From Modestobacter versicolor (GTDB taxonomy: Bacteria; Actinomycetota; Actinomycetes; Mycobacteriales; Geodermatophilaceae), in assembly GCF_014195485.1 (NCBI RefSeq), contig NZ_JACIBU010000001.1, positions 124,001 through 188,000 of the forward strand: 64,000 bases of DNA, in the 5' to 3' direction. The notes under the pieces were generated by a model. It was given only the letters and a program-made list of their open reading frames with translations. It was not told the origin of the DNA and searched no databases. Positions within the stretch are counted from its first letter, which is position 1. Each line of letters starts with the position of its first letter. The position numbers were made by a program, and so were the translations under genes. Shown piece after piece: positions 41,298 to 50,151 of the stretch.

Positions 41298-42724
41298 CCG
41301 CGGGTTCGGCTGCGCGGCAGCCGCACGCAGAACGTCGTCCCCTCCGGCCCGGTGGTGTAGCTCAGCGAGCCGCCGTGCCGGCGCTCGACGATCCGGCGGG
41401 CCGTCTCCAGGCCGAGCCCGCTGCCCTCACCGGCCGGCTTGGTGGTGACGAAGGCGTCGAACAGGCTGGTGCGCACCGACTCCGGCACGCCCGGCCCGTC
41501 GTCGCCGACCTCGACGAAGACCGCGTCGGCGTCGGCCCGGGTGCGCAGGGTGAGCAGGCCACCGCCGGCCATCGCGTCGGCGGCGTTGTCGATGAGGTTG
41601 GTCCACACCTGGTTGAGCTCGGCCGGGTAGCCGGGGACGGTGGGCAGGTCGGCCGCGTACTCGCGGTGCACCTGGATGCCGTTGAGCTTGCGGGCCAGCA
41701 TCACCAGCGTGCTCTCGATGCCGGGCTTGACGTCGAGGTCCTGGTGCTGGGCCTGGTCCATGTGCGAGTACTGCTTGACCGCGCCGACCAGCGAGGAGAT
41801 GCGGGTGGCCGCCTCCTCGATCTCGTCCATCAGGGTCTCGGTCTCCAGCGTGTAGCGCAGCCAGCCGAACGCCGCGCTCCACTCCAGCCCGGAGTCGACC
41901 TGCTCCACGACGTCGTCGACCCACTGCGCGTCCATGCCGGCGGTGGCGAACACCGGGGCCAGGTCGTAGGCGTTGTCCACGCCGACCTCGTCGAGCCGCT
42001 CGGCGATCGACTCCTCGAGGTCGCTCTCCTCCAGCGCGGTGAGGTCGGGGCGGGGCTTGCTCGCCCGCTCGACCGCGATCTCCTGGGCCTTGACCAGCCG
42101 GCCGACCAGCTCCGGGGACAGCCCGCTGCCGGCGAGCAGGCCGAGCTTGTGCCGGATGCCGCTCAGCCGGCCGCGCAGCTGCTCGGTGGCGCGCACGGCG
42201 GCGGCCGCGGGGTTGTTCAGCTCGTGGGCGAGGTTCGCCGACAGGTGCCCGAGCTGGACCAGGTGCTCGCGCTGGCGCATGGCGGACTCTGTGGCCCGCA
42301 CCCCCTCGTACAGCCCGTCGAGCAGGTGGACGGCCATCGGGCACTGCTGGGTCACCAGCGTCGCGAAGTCGGCGGCGGACAGCCAGAGGAAGCGGCTGGG
42401 CCGGGTGGTGCGCAGCGTGGTCTGGTACTCCTCCGGGTGGCCGGTGGCGTAGGCCCGCACCGCGCCGGAGTACGCGCCGCGAAACGTGGTGTCGTTGATG
42501 ACGACGTCCTCGCCGTCGGCGTGCTTGGTGAGCAGCAGCCCGCCGTCGAGCAGCATGTACAGCGCGTCGGCCGGCTCGCCCTCGGCGAAGACGACGACGT
42601 CGCCGTCGAAGACCCGCACCTCGGCCCGCTCGGCGACCCACTGCAACTCGGGGTCGCCGAGGGACTCGAACAGGAACAGCGTGCGCAGCTCGGCGATGTC
42701 GACCTGCGGGGTGGTGGCGGTCAT
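41294..42724 (-). CDS. Sensor histidine kinase with cyclic-nucleotide-binding-type N-terminal domain
   Basis: A 476-residue soluble protein. Residues ~10-125 are a CAP/cNMP-binding-like barrel (FDGDVVVFAEGEPADALYML, RPSRFLWLSAADF). The H-box is LSANLAHELNNPAAA with His167, and the ATP-binding domain shows the N box DNAADAM, the G1 box GDDGPGVP and the G2 box GSGLGLE. It has no membrane segment, so it senses a cytosolic signal. ATG at 42724 overlaps the upstream stop (ATGA). The operon partner carries a receiver domain, so a phosphorelay between the two is likely. Confidence 0.92.
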   Translation of the reverse strand: MTATTPQVDIAELRTLFLFESLGDPELQWVAERAEVRVFDGDVVVFAEGEPADALYMLLDGGLLLTKHADGEDVVINDTTFRGAYSGAVRAYATGHPEEYQTTLRTTRPSRFLWLSAADFATLVTQQCPMAVHLLDGLYEGVRATESAMRQREHLVQLGHLSANLAHELNNPAAAAVRATEQLRGRLSGIRHKLGLLAGSGLSPELVGRLVKAQEIAVERASKPRPDLTALEESDLEESIAERLDEVGVDNAYDLAPVFATAGMDAQWVDDVVEQVDSGLEWSAAFGWLRYTLETETLMDEIEEAATRISSLVGAVKQYSHMDQAQHQDLDVKPGIESTLVMLARKLNGIQVHREYAADLPTVPGYPAELNQVWTNLIDNAADAMAGGGLLTLRTRADADAVFVEVGDDGPGVPESVRTSLFDAFVTTKPAGEGSGLGLETARRIVERRHGGSLSYTTGPEGTTFCVRLPRSRTRG

Positions 42725-44385
42725 GCGTGGGCCTCCAGGTAGCGGTGCACGAGCGTGACGGCCATGGCGCCCTCGCCGACCGCGGACGCGACGCGCTTGA
42801 CCGAGTCGGCCCGCACGTCGCCGGCGACGAAGACGCCCGGCACGGAGCACTCCAGGTGGAACGGGGCCCGGGACAGCGGCCAGTCCGCCGGCGGGCGGCC
42901 CTCGGCGTCCAGCAGGTCGGGGCCGGTCTGCAGGAAGCCGCGCTGGTCGCGGGCGAAGGCGTCGCCCAGCCAGCCGGTCGGCGGCTGGGCGCCGATGAAG
43001 ACGAACAGCCGGGACGCCGGCACGGTGTGCGTGGCGCCGCTCTGCGAGTTGGCCAGCACCAGCCGCTCGACGTGGTCGGAGCCCTCGACGGCGACGACCT
43101 GGGTGCAGGTGAGCACCTCGATCGCCGAGTTGGACTCGATCCGGCTGACCAGGTACTCGGACATGCTGCGGCGGATGTCGGTGCCGCGGCACAGCATCAC
43201 CACCCGGCTGGCGAACTTGGCGAAGTGCAGCGCCGCCTGGCCCGCGGAGTTGGCCGCGCCGACCACGTAGACCACCTCGCCCTTGCAGTCGGCCGCCTCG
43301 TGCGCGGCGGCGCCGTAGTAGACGCCGCGGCCGGCGAACTCGGTGGCCCCGCGGGCGGGCAGCATCGTCCAGGAGACGCCGGTGGCCAGCACGACGGCGT
43401 GCGCGGTGACCTCGCTGCCGTCGGCGAAGTGCAGCGCCCGGCCGTCGCCGTTGGGCGAGATCGAGGTGACCTCGCTGGCGGTGAGCACCTCGACGCCGAA
43501 GCGGACCGCCTGGTCGCGGGCGCGCTGGGCGAGCTCGGCCCCGGAGACGCCGTTCGGGAAGCCGAGGTAGTTCTCGATCCGGCTGCTCTGCCCGGCCTGG
43601 CCGCCGGTCGCGGTGCGCTCCACCAGCAGCGTGCGCAGGCCCTCGCTGGCGGCGTAGACCGCCGCGCCCAGCCCGGCCGGGCCGGCGCCGACGACCACGA
43701 CGTCGTAGAACGGGCTGCCCGCGGTGGTGGCCAGCCCGCACTTGTTCGCCACCTCGCGCAGCGACGGGCGGCTGAGCACGGTGCCGTCGGGGAAGACGGT
43801 GGCCGGCAGCTGGGCGTCGTCCTCGAGCTCCGCGGCCTTGCGGATGCCGGCGGCGTCCTCGCCCTGCAGGTGCCGGTAGGGCACCTGGTTGCGGGCCAGG
43901 AACTCCTTGAGCTCCTGGGTCTCCGCCGACCACTGGTGCCCGAGCAGGGTGAGCCCGTCGAAGGGGGCGCGGGCCGCCCGGCTCCAGGCCTCCAGCAGCT
44001 CGTCGAGCACCGGATAGAGCAGCTCCTCCGGGGGGTCCCACGGCTTGAGCAGGTAGTGGTCGAGGTCGACGTCGTTGATCGCCCGGATGGCGGCGTCGGT
44101 GTCGGCGTAGGCGGTGAGCAGCACCCGCTTGGCGGTGGGCACCAGGTCCATCGCCTGCTCGAGGAACTCGACGCCGGTCATCCCGGGCATCCGGTGGTCG
44201 GCCAGCAGCAGGGCGGTGGTCTCGCCGCGGGCGGTGAGCTCGCGCAGCACGGCCAGCGCGTCGGCGCCGCTCTCGGCGCGCACGATGCGGTAGCGGTCGC
44301 CGTAGTGGCGTCGCAGGTCACGGGCGACGGCGCGGCTCACCGCGCGGTCGTCGTCGACGGTGAGCAGGACAGGTCGAGCGGGCAC
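42721..44385 (-). CDS. Receiver domain fused to a thioredoxin-reductase-like FAD/NAD(P) protein without CxxC
   Basis: A 554-residue fusion. Residues ~5-125 are a response-regulator receiver (DDD at 11-13, phospho-acceptor Asp63 in LLADHRMPG, Lys in YLLKPWD). A thioredoxin-fold segment without CxxC follows (~150-230), then a two-domain flavoprotein: FAD motif VVVGAGPAGLGAAVYA (~235) and NADP-side motif VVYVVGAANSAGQAALHFA. Where TrxR has CATC, this protein has YYGAAAHEAADC, so it cannot pass electrons to thioredoxin by the standard route. GTG at 44385 follows GGAGG. It heads the operon with the kinase and UBP finger; flavin redox state may control phosphorylation or the reverse. Confidence 0.9.
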   Translation of the reverse strand: MPARPVLLTVDDDRAVSRAVARDLRRHYGDRYRIVRAESGADALAVLRELTARGETTALLLADHRMPGMTGVEFLEQAMDLVPTAKRVLLTAYADTDAAIRAINDVDLDHYLLKPWDPPEELLYPVLDELLEAWSRAARAPFDGLTLLGHQWSAETQELKEFLARNQVPYRHLQGEDAAGIRKAAELEDDAQLPATVFPDGTVLSRPSLREVANKCGLATTAGSPFYDVVVVGAGPAGLGAAVYAASEGLRTLLVERTATGGQAGQSSRIENYLGFPNGVSGAELAQRARDQAVRFGVEVLTASEVTSISPNGDGRALHFADGSEVTAHAVVLATGVSWTMLPARGATEFAGRGVYYGAAAHEAADCKGEVVYVVGAANSAGQAALHFAKFASRVVMLCRGTDIRRSMSEYLVSRIESNSAIEVLTCTQVVAVEGSDHVERLVLANSQSGATHTVPASRLFVFIGAQPPTGWLGDAFARDQRGFLQTGPDLLDAEGRPPADWPLSRAPFHLECSVPGVFVAGDVRADSVKRVASAVGEGAMAVTLVHRYLEAHA

Positions 44386-44487
44386 AGCACCTCCGGTCAG
44401 CGCCGTCGGGGGTGGCCGCCCGGGTGAGCGGGCCCCCGGTGGCCCCTCCATCCAACCCGGGAAAGGTGAACAGCGGTAGTCCCGCGG

Positions 44488-45735
44488 TCAGGCCGCCGGA
44501 CGCGCCTGGCGGGGCATCGCCAGGGCGGCGAGCAGGCCCAGCCCCAGCACGGCCGCGCTCACCGCGAACGCCACCTGGAAGGAGAACGCGTCGGTGAGCC
44601 AGCCGGCCACCAGCGGCCCGACGACCGCGCCGAGGTCGGCGACCATCTGGAAGACCGCCACCACCCGGCCGCCGCGGGCCGGGCTCACGTCGCCGACCAC
44701 CGCGGCCGGCACGCTGGCCAACAGCGAGGCGCCCAGCCCGAACGTGGCCATGGCCAGCAGGAACGCGCCGGTCGCCGGGGGGAGCACCAGGACGGCGATC
44801 GACGCGGTCGCCAGCCCGGTGCCCACCACCAGCGACGGTCGCCGCCCCCAGGAGTCCGACAGCCGGCCGGCCCGCAGCAGACCGACCGCCTGCGCCACCG
44901 ACCCGGCGAGCAGCCCGGCGCCGGCCCAGGCCACCGTCTGGCCGAGCTCCTCGGTCACGTACAGCGGCACCAGCGAGTTGCGCACCCCGAACAGCACCCA
45001 GCCGACGCCGAGGTTCGCCACCAGCGCAGCGACGTAGGCGCGCGAGCGCAGCGCCGACCGCAGCCCGCCGTCCCCGGCGCCGGGCGGCGGGACGGCGGCG
45101 GTCGAGGGCTCCGGGCCGCCGCCGTCGTCCACCGCGGGGCCGGCCGGCGGGTCGGCCGGGGGCAGCGCCGCCGGCCGGAGCAGCACCAGGGCGACCGCCC
45201 CGGCGATCAGCAGGAACCCGGCGTAGACGAAGAACGGCACCCGGGGGGAGATCTCGGCGAGGAAGCCGCCGGCGGCCGGGCCGGCGATGCCGCCGAGGAT
45301 GAAGCCGCCCTGGTACGTCGCCGCGGCCCGGCCGCGCTGCGCCGCCGGCGCGGTCCGCAGCAGCAGGGAGAGGGCTGCCACGGTGAACATCGCGCTGCCG
45401 ATGCCGCCGGCGGCGCGCAGCGTGACGAACAGCGGGAAGTTGCCGGCCAGGCCGGCCAGCCCCGTGGTGACGGCGACGACCGCCAGCCCGGCGGCCAGCA
45501 CGGCGCGCTCGCCGGCCCGCTCGACCAGGGCGCCGCTGCCGAACGCGGAGACGAACCGGAAGAAGGCGAAGGCGCTGACCGCGAACCCGACCGCCGTCGT
45601 CCCGACGCCGTAGTCGCGGACGAACAACGGGATCGCGGGGGCGACGACGCCGAAGCCGAGCGCCACCACGAAGGCGACGATCGCCAGCACGCCGACCTCG
45701 CGGGGGAGCGAGCCGTCCTCGCCGCGTCGTCGCAC
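44488..45735 (-). CDS. MFS transporter (12-TM)
   Basis: A 415-residue transporter with about 12 hydrophobic helices. The first half has RAAGGIGSAMFTVAALSLLL and the loop GRAAATYQGGFILGGIAGPA; the second half repeats this as GRLSDSWGRRPSLVVG. The central loop is long and Pro/Asp-rich. It resembles drug or sugar exporters of the DHA1 type; the substrate is unknown. GTG at 45735. It is divergent from the potassium channel gene. Confidence 0.88.
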   Translation of the reverse strand: MRRRGEDGSLPREVGVLAIVAFVVALGFGVVAPAIPLFVRDYGVGTTAVGFAVSAFAFFRFVSAFGSGALVERAGERAVLAAGLAVVAVTTGLAGLAGNFPLFVTLRAAGGIGSAMFTVAALSLLLRTAPAAQRGRAAATYQGGFILGGIAGPAAGGFLAEISPRVPFFVYAGFLLIAGAVALVLLRPAALPPADPPAGPAVDDGGGPEPSTAAVPPPGAGDGGLRSALRSRAYVAALVANLGVGWVLFGVRNSLVPLYVTEELGQTVAWAGAGLLAGSVAQAVGLLRAGRLSDSWGRRPSLVVGTGLATASIAVLVLPPATGAFLLAMATFGLGASLLASVPAAVVGDVSPARGGRVVAVFQMVADLGAVVGPLVAGWLTDAFSFQVAFAVSAAVLGLGLLAALAMPRQARPAA

Positions 45736-45811
45736 GAGGGCCGATCCTCACACGCGCCGGCGCGCGCCCGGTCGGCGCCTGCCGGCCCGGTCGTCCTGGC
45801 ACGCTGCACGG

Positions 45812-46708
45812 GTGTCCGGAGTGCAGGCGTGGGCGGTCACCGCCCTCGGCGCGGCCGTGCTGGCCGTCGGGTTGCGGGACGTCTTCCACACGCTGTGGCA
45901 CCCCAGCGGTCACGGGGGCGTGAGCCGCCGGGTGATGGCCGCGGTGTGGCGGGCCGGGCGGCGCGCCCGGCAGCAGGGCCGGTCTAGCGTGCTGGCCGGC
46001 CCGCTGGCGATGGTGGTCGTCGTGTTCACCTGGGTGACCCTGGTGGTGCTGGGCTGCACGCTCGTCTACTGGCCGCACCTGCCCGCCGGCTTCGTCACGA
46101 GCAGCGAGCTGGAGTTCCAGGAGGGGCCGCTGTTCCTGGACGCGCTCTACCTGTCGACGGTCACCGTGGCCACGCTCGGCTTCGGCGACATCGTGCCGGT
46201 GTCGGAGTGGCTGCGGGTGCTCGTCCCGCTGCAGGCGCTCATCGGCTTCGCCCTGGTGACGGCCGCGGTGACCTGGGTGCTGCAGATCTACCCGGCGCTG
46301 ACCCGGCGGCGGGCGCTGGCGATCCGGCTCTCCCTCCTGCACCGGGTCGACGCCCGCCGGCTGGTCGACGACGCGGACAGCGACCTGGCCGCGCCCGTGC
46401 TGGAGAGCCTGGCCACCGAGCTGGTGCAGAGCCGGGTCGACCTCACCCAGTACTCCGAGACCTACTACTTCCGGGACGGCGACGACCAGGCCTCGCTGCC
46501 GGCGATGCTGGGCGTGGCCGTGCACCTGCGGGGAGCGGCGCGGGAGGCGCCGCGCTCCGACGTCCGGATCGCCGGGGAGCTGCTGGGGCACGCGATCGAC
46601 GACTTCGCCCGGATCGTGGCCCTGCAGTTCCTGCGTGACGGCCTCCCCCCGGACGACGTGGTGGACGCCTACGCCGCCGACCACGGGCACCAGGTCACCC
46701 GCCCCTGA
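45812..46708 (+). CDS. Two-TM potassium channel
   Basis: A 298-residue protein with an N-terminal helix (VTALGAAVLAVGLRDVFH), a second helix (AMVVVVFTWVTLVVLGC), then the pore with selectivity filter TVATLGFGD followed by IVPVSEW and a third helix (VPLQALIGFALVTAAVTWVL). The filter TLGFGD is a recognised variant of TVGYGD. The ~150-residue C-terminal part is soluble and carries no RCK glycine motif. GTG at 45812. It could be a leak or stretch-gated K+ channel. Confidence 0.85.
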   Translation: MSGVQAWAVTALGAAVLAVGLRDVFHTLWHPSGHGGVSRRVMAAVWRAGRRARQQGRSSVLAGPLAMVVVVFTWVTLVVLGCTLVYWPHLPAGFVTSSELEFQEGPLFLDALYLSTVTVATLGFGDIVPVSEWLRVLVPLQALIGFALVTAAVTWVLQIYPALTRRRALAIRLSLLHRVDARRLVDDADSDLAAPVLESLATELVQSRVDLTQYSETYYFRDGDDQASLPAMLGVAVHLRGAAREAPRSDVRIAGELLGHAIDDFARIVALQFLRDGLPPDDVVDAYAADHGHQVTRP

Positions 46709-46714
46709 CCCGAC

Positions 46715-46769
46715 GGGCAGCGGGGCTCAGGGCAGCGGGGCTCAGGGCAGCGGGGCTCAGGGCAGCGGG
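46715..46769. repeat. 15-bp tandem repeat (3.7 copies) at a convergent gene junction
   Basis: GGGCAGCGGGGCTCA at 46715-46729, 46730-46744 and 46745-46759, with a partial copy GGGCAGCGGG to 46769. The minus-strand small gene stops (TCA, 46757-46759) in the third copy, so earlier copies repeat its last codons and stop downstream. The pattern resembles the one at 335-410. Confidence 0.9.
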
Positions 46770-46975
46770 TCGACCCGGCGCAGGAACGACCGCAGCGCGA
46801 GGTGGTGCGACAGCGGCTCGCGGTGCTCGGCGCACGCCGTCCACACCTTCTCCCGGTCCGGCGCGTGCAGCTTCGGGTTGTTCCAGACCAGCGCGAAGCC
46901 GGCCGGTTCGCGGCAGCCCTTCGCAGAGCAGATGACCGTCTCCTCGCCCACGTCCAGCAGTCTCGTCCCCGGCAC
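46757..46975 (-). CDS. Small Cys/His protein, conserved actinobacterial type
   Basis: A 72-residue protein with C-x4-C in ICSAKGCRE and CAEHREP further on, a Cys/His layout that suggests one zinc site. Similar short proteins in actinobacteria carry misleading names such as acetone carboxylase subunit; no enzyme activity can be supported. GTG at 46975. Its last codons and stop lie in the 15-bp tandem repeat. Confidence 0.72.
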   Translation of the reverse strand: MPGTRLLDVGEETVICSAKGCREPAGFALVWNNPKLHAPDREKVWTACAEHREPLSHHLALRSFLRRVDPLP

Positions 46976-47089
46976 CCAGGGAACTGTCAGGGGGGAGTGC
47001 CAGCCTCACCGCAGGCCGTACCCCCTGCTCCCGGGTGCGGCGCCACCGTCCGCCGGGCGGTGCCTGCGCTCCGGGTGAGAGGACCGTCG

Positions 47090-47239
47090 ATGACCGCTCC
47101 GACGATCGAGTCGGCCCTGCTGGTCTCCGCCCGCCAGCTCGCCGAGGAGGCCCGCGAGCGCCGCTGGGCCGGCCCTGCGCAGCGCCGTCGTCCGGTCCCG
47201 CTCGTCGTCCGCCCGGGTCGCCGCACCGCCGGGCGCTGA
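47090..47239 (+). CDS. Small basic protein (49 aa)
   Basis: The ATG at 47090 follows AGAGGA at seven bases and opens a 49-codon frame: a helix SALLVSARQLAEEARERRW, then an Arg/Pro-rich end. No family is recognised, and it is short enough to be chance, but the ribosome site is good and it fills the space between the small Cys/His gene and the SDR gene. Confidence 0.45.
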   Translation: MTAPTIESALLVSARQLAEEARERRWAGPAQRRRPVPLVVRPGRRTAGR

Positions 47240-47299
47240 CGCCCGGATCCGTCCTCGGAGCGGGTTCGGCCGGCGCGGCGGAGGGGTACCCGGGCCGAC

Positions 47300-48109
47300 A
47301 TGACGCAGAACGTGACAGAGCCCCAGATCAAGCCCCTCGCGCTCGTCACCGGTGCCTCCAGCGGCATCGGGTTCGAGCTCGCCAAGCAGTTCGCCGAGCA
47401 CGGCTACGACGTGGTGGTGAACGCCGAGGACGCCGGGATCGAGAAGGCCGCGATGCTCGTGCAGGCCTCCGGCGCCCAGGTGATCCCGGTGCAGGCCGAC
47501 CTGCGCACCGAGCAGGGGGTCGCCCAGCTGTGGTCCCGGGTGCAGGAGCTCGGCCGGCCGCTGGAGGCCGCCGCGATCAACGCCGGCGTGGGCCAGAGCG
47601 GGTCGTTCGTCGACACCGACTGGGCCGACGACCTGTCGATCATGCAGCTGAACGTGGTGTCCACCGCCGCGCTGCTCAAGCTGGCGCTGGTCGAGATGAC
47701 CGCCCGCGACTCCGGCCGGGTGCTGGTCACCTCCTCGATCGCCTCGACCATGCCCGGCGCCTACCAGCCGGTCTACAACGCCTCCAAGTCCTTCGTGCAG
47801 TCGCTGACCGAGGCGGTGCAGACCGAGCTCAAGGACAAGAAGTCCTCGGTCACCGTCACCGCGCTGATGCCCGGGCCGACCGACACCGACTTCTTCGACC
47901 GGGCCGGCCTGGACGACACCTCGATGGGCCAGGGCCCCAAGGACCCGGCCGACGAGGTGGCTGCGCAGGGCTTCGAGGCGATGATGGCCGGCGAGCGCAA
48001 GGTGGTCGCCGCGTCGAAGGCCGTGAAGGCCCAGGCAGCCGCGAACAAGGTGCTGCCCGACGCCGTCAAGGCGGCCGCGCACAAGGTGATGGCCAAGCCG
48101 AAGGACTGA
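47300..48109 (+). CDS. SDR-family oxidoreductase
   Basis: A 269-residue classical short-chain dehydrogenase: cofactor motif TGASSGIG (~17-24), NAG in INAGVG (~95), catalytic Ser in VTSSIAS and YNASK (Tyr and Lys, ~158-162). The C-terminal Ala/Lys-rich tail (ASKAVKAQAAANKV) is longer than usual. The motif set suits NAD(P)-dependent alcohol/ketone chemistry on an unknown substrate. ATG at 47300 with weak Shine-Dalgarno GGAGGGG. A clear hairpin terminator follows. Confidence 0.9.
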   Translation: MTQNVTEPQIKPLALVTGASSGIGFELAKQFAEHGYDVVVNAEDAGIEKAAMLVQASGAQVIPVQADLRTEQGVAQLWSRVQELGRPLEAAAINAGVGQSGSFVDTDWADDLSIMQLNVVSTAALLKLALVEMTARDSGRVLVTSSIASTMPGAYQPVYNASKSFVQSLTEAVQTELKDKKSSVTVTALMPGPTDTDFFDRAGLDDTSMGQGPKDPADEVAAQGFEAMMAGERKVVAASKAVKAQAAANKVLPDAVKAAAHKVMAKPKD

Positions 48110-48119
48110 CCTCGGGGCT

Positions 48120-48155
48120 GCGCGTCACGTCCCTCGGGAGGGGGACGTGACGCGC
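48120..48155 (+). terminator. Hairpin terminator after the SDR gene
   Basis: GCGCGTCACGTCCC (48120-48133) pairs perfectly with GGGACGTGACGCGC (48142-48155), 11 bases after the stop. Confidence 0.8.
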
Positions 48156-48238
48156 CGACTGTGGGCGGACGGTGCGCTCCCTGAGCGCTGATGAGACAAG
48201 ATCTGCCCCGACCGCACCCCTGAGACCAGGAGATCGAT

Positions 48239-48796
48239 GTGAGCACCCCCGGCCCCGGCGGCCCCCAGCCGCCCGAGCAGAACCCCGGCCAGCCGGGCCA
48301 GCCCGCGAGCTGGGGTCAGCAGCCGCCCGCCGGCCAGCAGCCGCAGCAGCCCTGGGGCACCCCCGACCAGCCGGCCGCGCCGCAGGGCTTCGGCCAGCCG
48401 GCCGGTCAGCCCTTCGGCGGCCAGCCGGGTGGCGCGACGCCGTTCGGCCAGCCCGCCGAGCCGCAGAAGCCCAAGCGCAAGTGGCTGCCGATCGTCGGCG
48501 GTGTGATCGCCCTGCTCGTCGTCCTGGGTGCGCTGACCACCTTCCTCGGCGCCGGCGAGCCGGAGGTCGGTGACTGCATCCAGCAGACCGACGCCTCCGA
48601 GTTCGAGACCGTCGACTGCGACTCCGACGAGGCGCAGTACCGGATCGAGGGCACCGACTCGGACATGACCGGCGACGAGTTCAACGCCGCCGCCGACACC
48701 GACCTCTGCGAGGACGTCCCGAGCACCACGTTCGTGCTGTGGTCGGGCACCGACGAGTCCGAGGACGGCAACGTCTACTGCGCGTCGGACGTCTGA
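48239..48796 (+). CDS. Proline/glutamine-rich membrane-anchored protein (LppU/SCO3897-like)
   Basis: A 185-residue protein: ~75 residues rich in Pro, Gln and Gly (cytoplasmic), one transmembrane helix (LPIVGGVIALLVVLGALTTF) and an extracytoplasmic domain with four cysteines (VGDCIQ, VDCDSD, DLCEDV, VYCASD) likely forming two disulfides. This layout matches small actinobacterial LppU-like membrane proteins of unknown function. GTG at 48239 follows AGGAG. A strong terminator follows, so it is probably monocistronic. Confidence 0.85.
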   Translation: MSTPGPGGPQPPEQNPGQPGQPASWGQQPPAGQQPQQPWGTPDQPAAPQGFGQPAGQPFGGQPGGATPFGQPAEPQKPKRKWLPIVGGVIALLVVLGALTTFLGAGEPEVGDCIQQTDASEFETVDCDSDEAQYRIEGTDSDMTGDEFNAAADTDLCEDVPSTTFVLWSGTDESEDGNVYCASDV

Positions 48797-48817
48797 TCCG
48801 CCGCTGAGCACCGCTGC

Positions 48818-48850
48818 GACGCCCCTCCCGGTCCGTCCGGGAGGGGCGTC
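48818..48850 (+). terminator. Strong 14-bp hairpin terminator
   Basis: GACGCCCCTCCCGG (48818-48831), loop TCCGT, CCGGGAGGGGCGTC (48837-48850). Confidence 0.85.
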
Positions 48851-48933
48851 GTCGCGTCCCGGGCCGGTTCCGGCTTCCACCCAGCGGTCGGTCGGGCTGC
48901 GCCGGGGTGGGGGAGCGGTGGCAGAGTTGGGGC

Positions 48934-50151
48934 ATGGACGACGTCGTCATCTGCTCCCCGCTGCGCACCCCGGTCGGCCGCTTCGGCGGGGTCTTCGCCG
49001 GGTTGAGCGCCAACCAGCTGGCCGCCGCCGCGCTCCGCGGGCTGGCCGAGCGCACCGGGCTCGGTGAGGGCGAGGTCGACGACGTCATCCTCGGCAACTG
49101 CAGCCCGAGCGGGGAGAACCCGGCCATCGGGCGGATCGCCGCCCTGGACGCCGGGCTCGGCGTGCAGGTGCCCGGGCTGCAGATCGACCGGCGCTGCGGC
49201 TCCGGGCTGCAGGCGGTGATCTACGCCGCGATGCAGGTCGCCGCCGGTGCCGGGAAGGTCGTCGTCGCCGGTGGCGTGGAGTCGATGAGCAACGTCGAGC
49301 ACTACGCGCTGGGGCTGCGCACCGGCGCCAAGGGCGACGGCGTCATGCTGCACGACCGGCTGGCCCGCGCCCGGGAGACCGCCGGCGGCATCCACCACCC
49401 GGTGCCCGGCGGCATGCTGGAGACGGCGGAGAACGTGCGCCGGGAGTACAAGATCGACCGGCTGGAGCAGGACGCCTGGGCGCTGCGCTCGCAGCAGGCC
49501 GCGGGCGCGGCGATCCGCGAGGGGCGCTTCGCCGACGAGATCATCGGCGTCGAGGTGCCAGCCACCCGGAAGACCCCGGCCCGGCTGGTCACCGAGGACG
49601 AGCACCCCCGCCCGGAGACCACCATCGAGGACCTCGCCAAGCTGCGCCCGGTCATGGGCGCGGTCGACCCCGAGGCGACGGTGACCGCCGGCAACGCCTC
49701 CGGGCAGAACGACGGCGCCGCGGTCTGCCTCGTCACCACCCGCGACGAGGCCGAGCGCCGCGGCTGGGAGCCGATGGTGCGGCTGGTCGGCTGGTCGGTG
49801 GCGGGCGTGCCGCCGGAGACCATGGGCATCGGCCCGGTGCCGGCCACCGCCGCGGTGCTCGAGCGGACCGGCCTGCAGCTGTCCGACATGGACCTCATCG
49901 AGCTCAACGAGGCCTTCGCCAGCCAGGTCCTCGCCTGCCTCGGCGAGTGGGGCCTGGAGGGCGAGGACCGCGACCGGGTGAACGTCAACGGGTCGGGCAT
50001 CTCCCTCGGCCACCCCGTCGGCGCCACGGGTGCCCGCATCCTGGCCACCCTCGCGCACGAGATGCGCCGCCGCGAGGCGCGCTACGGCCTGGAGACGATG
50101 TGCATCGGCGGCGGCCAGGGGCTCGCCGCGGTGTTCGAGCGGGTCAGCTGA
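48934..50151 (+). CDS. Acetyl-CoA acetyltransferase (thiolase)
   Basis: A 405-residue thiolase with all catalytic groups: nucleophilic Cys in RRCGSGLQA (~91), His in SGISLGHPVGATG (~355) and the proton-shuttle Cys in TMCIGGGQG near the C-terminus. It joins or cleaves acetyl-CoA and acyl-CoA in beta-oxidation or ketogenic steps. ATG at 48934; a GTG at 48907 would add nine residues. It converges on the LacI regulator with an eight-base overlap. No adjacent fatty-acid genes are present. Confidence 0.92.
   Translation: MDDVVICSPLRTPVGRFGGVFAGLSANQLAAAALRGLAERTGLGEGEVDDVILGNCSPSGENPAIGRIAALDAGLGVQVPGLQIDRRCGSGLQAVIYAAMQVAAGAGKVVVAGGVESMSNVEHYALGLRTGAKGDGVMLHDRLARARETAGGIHHPVPGGMLETAENVRREYKIDRLEQDAWALRSQQAAGAAIREGRFADEIIGVEVPATRKTPARLVTEDEHPRPETTIEDLAKLRPVMGAVDPEATVTAGNASGQNDGAAVCLVTTRDEAERRGWEPMVRLVGWSVAGVPPETMGIGPVPATAAVLERTGLQLSDMDLIELNEAFASQVLACLGEWGLEGEDRDRVNVNGSGISLGHPVGATGARILATLAHEMRRREARYGLETMCIGGGQGLAAVFERVS

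Noticed and set aside
42721-44385. True thioredoxin reductase (trxB)
   Set aside because: The CxxC redox site is missing and a receiver domain is fused to the N-terminus.
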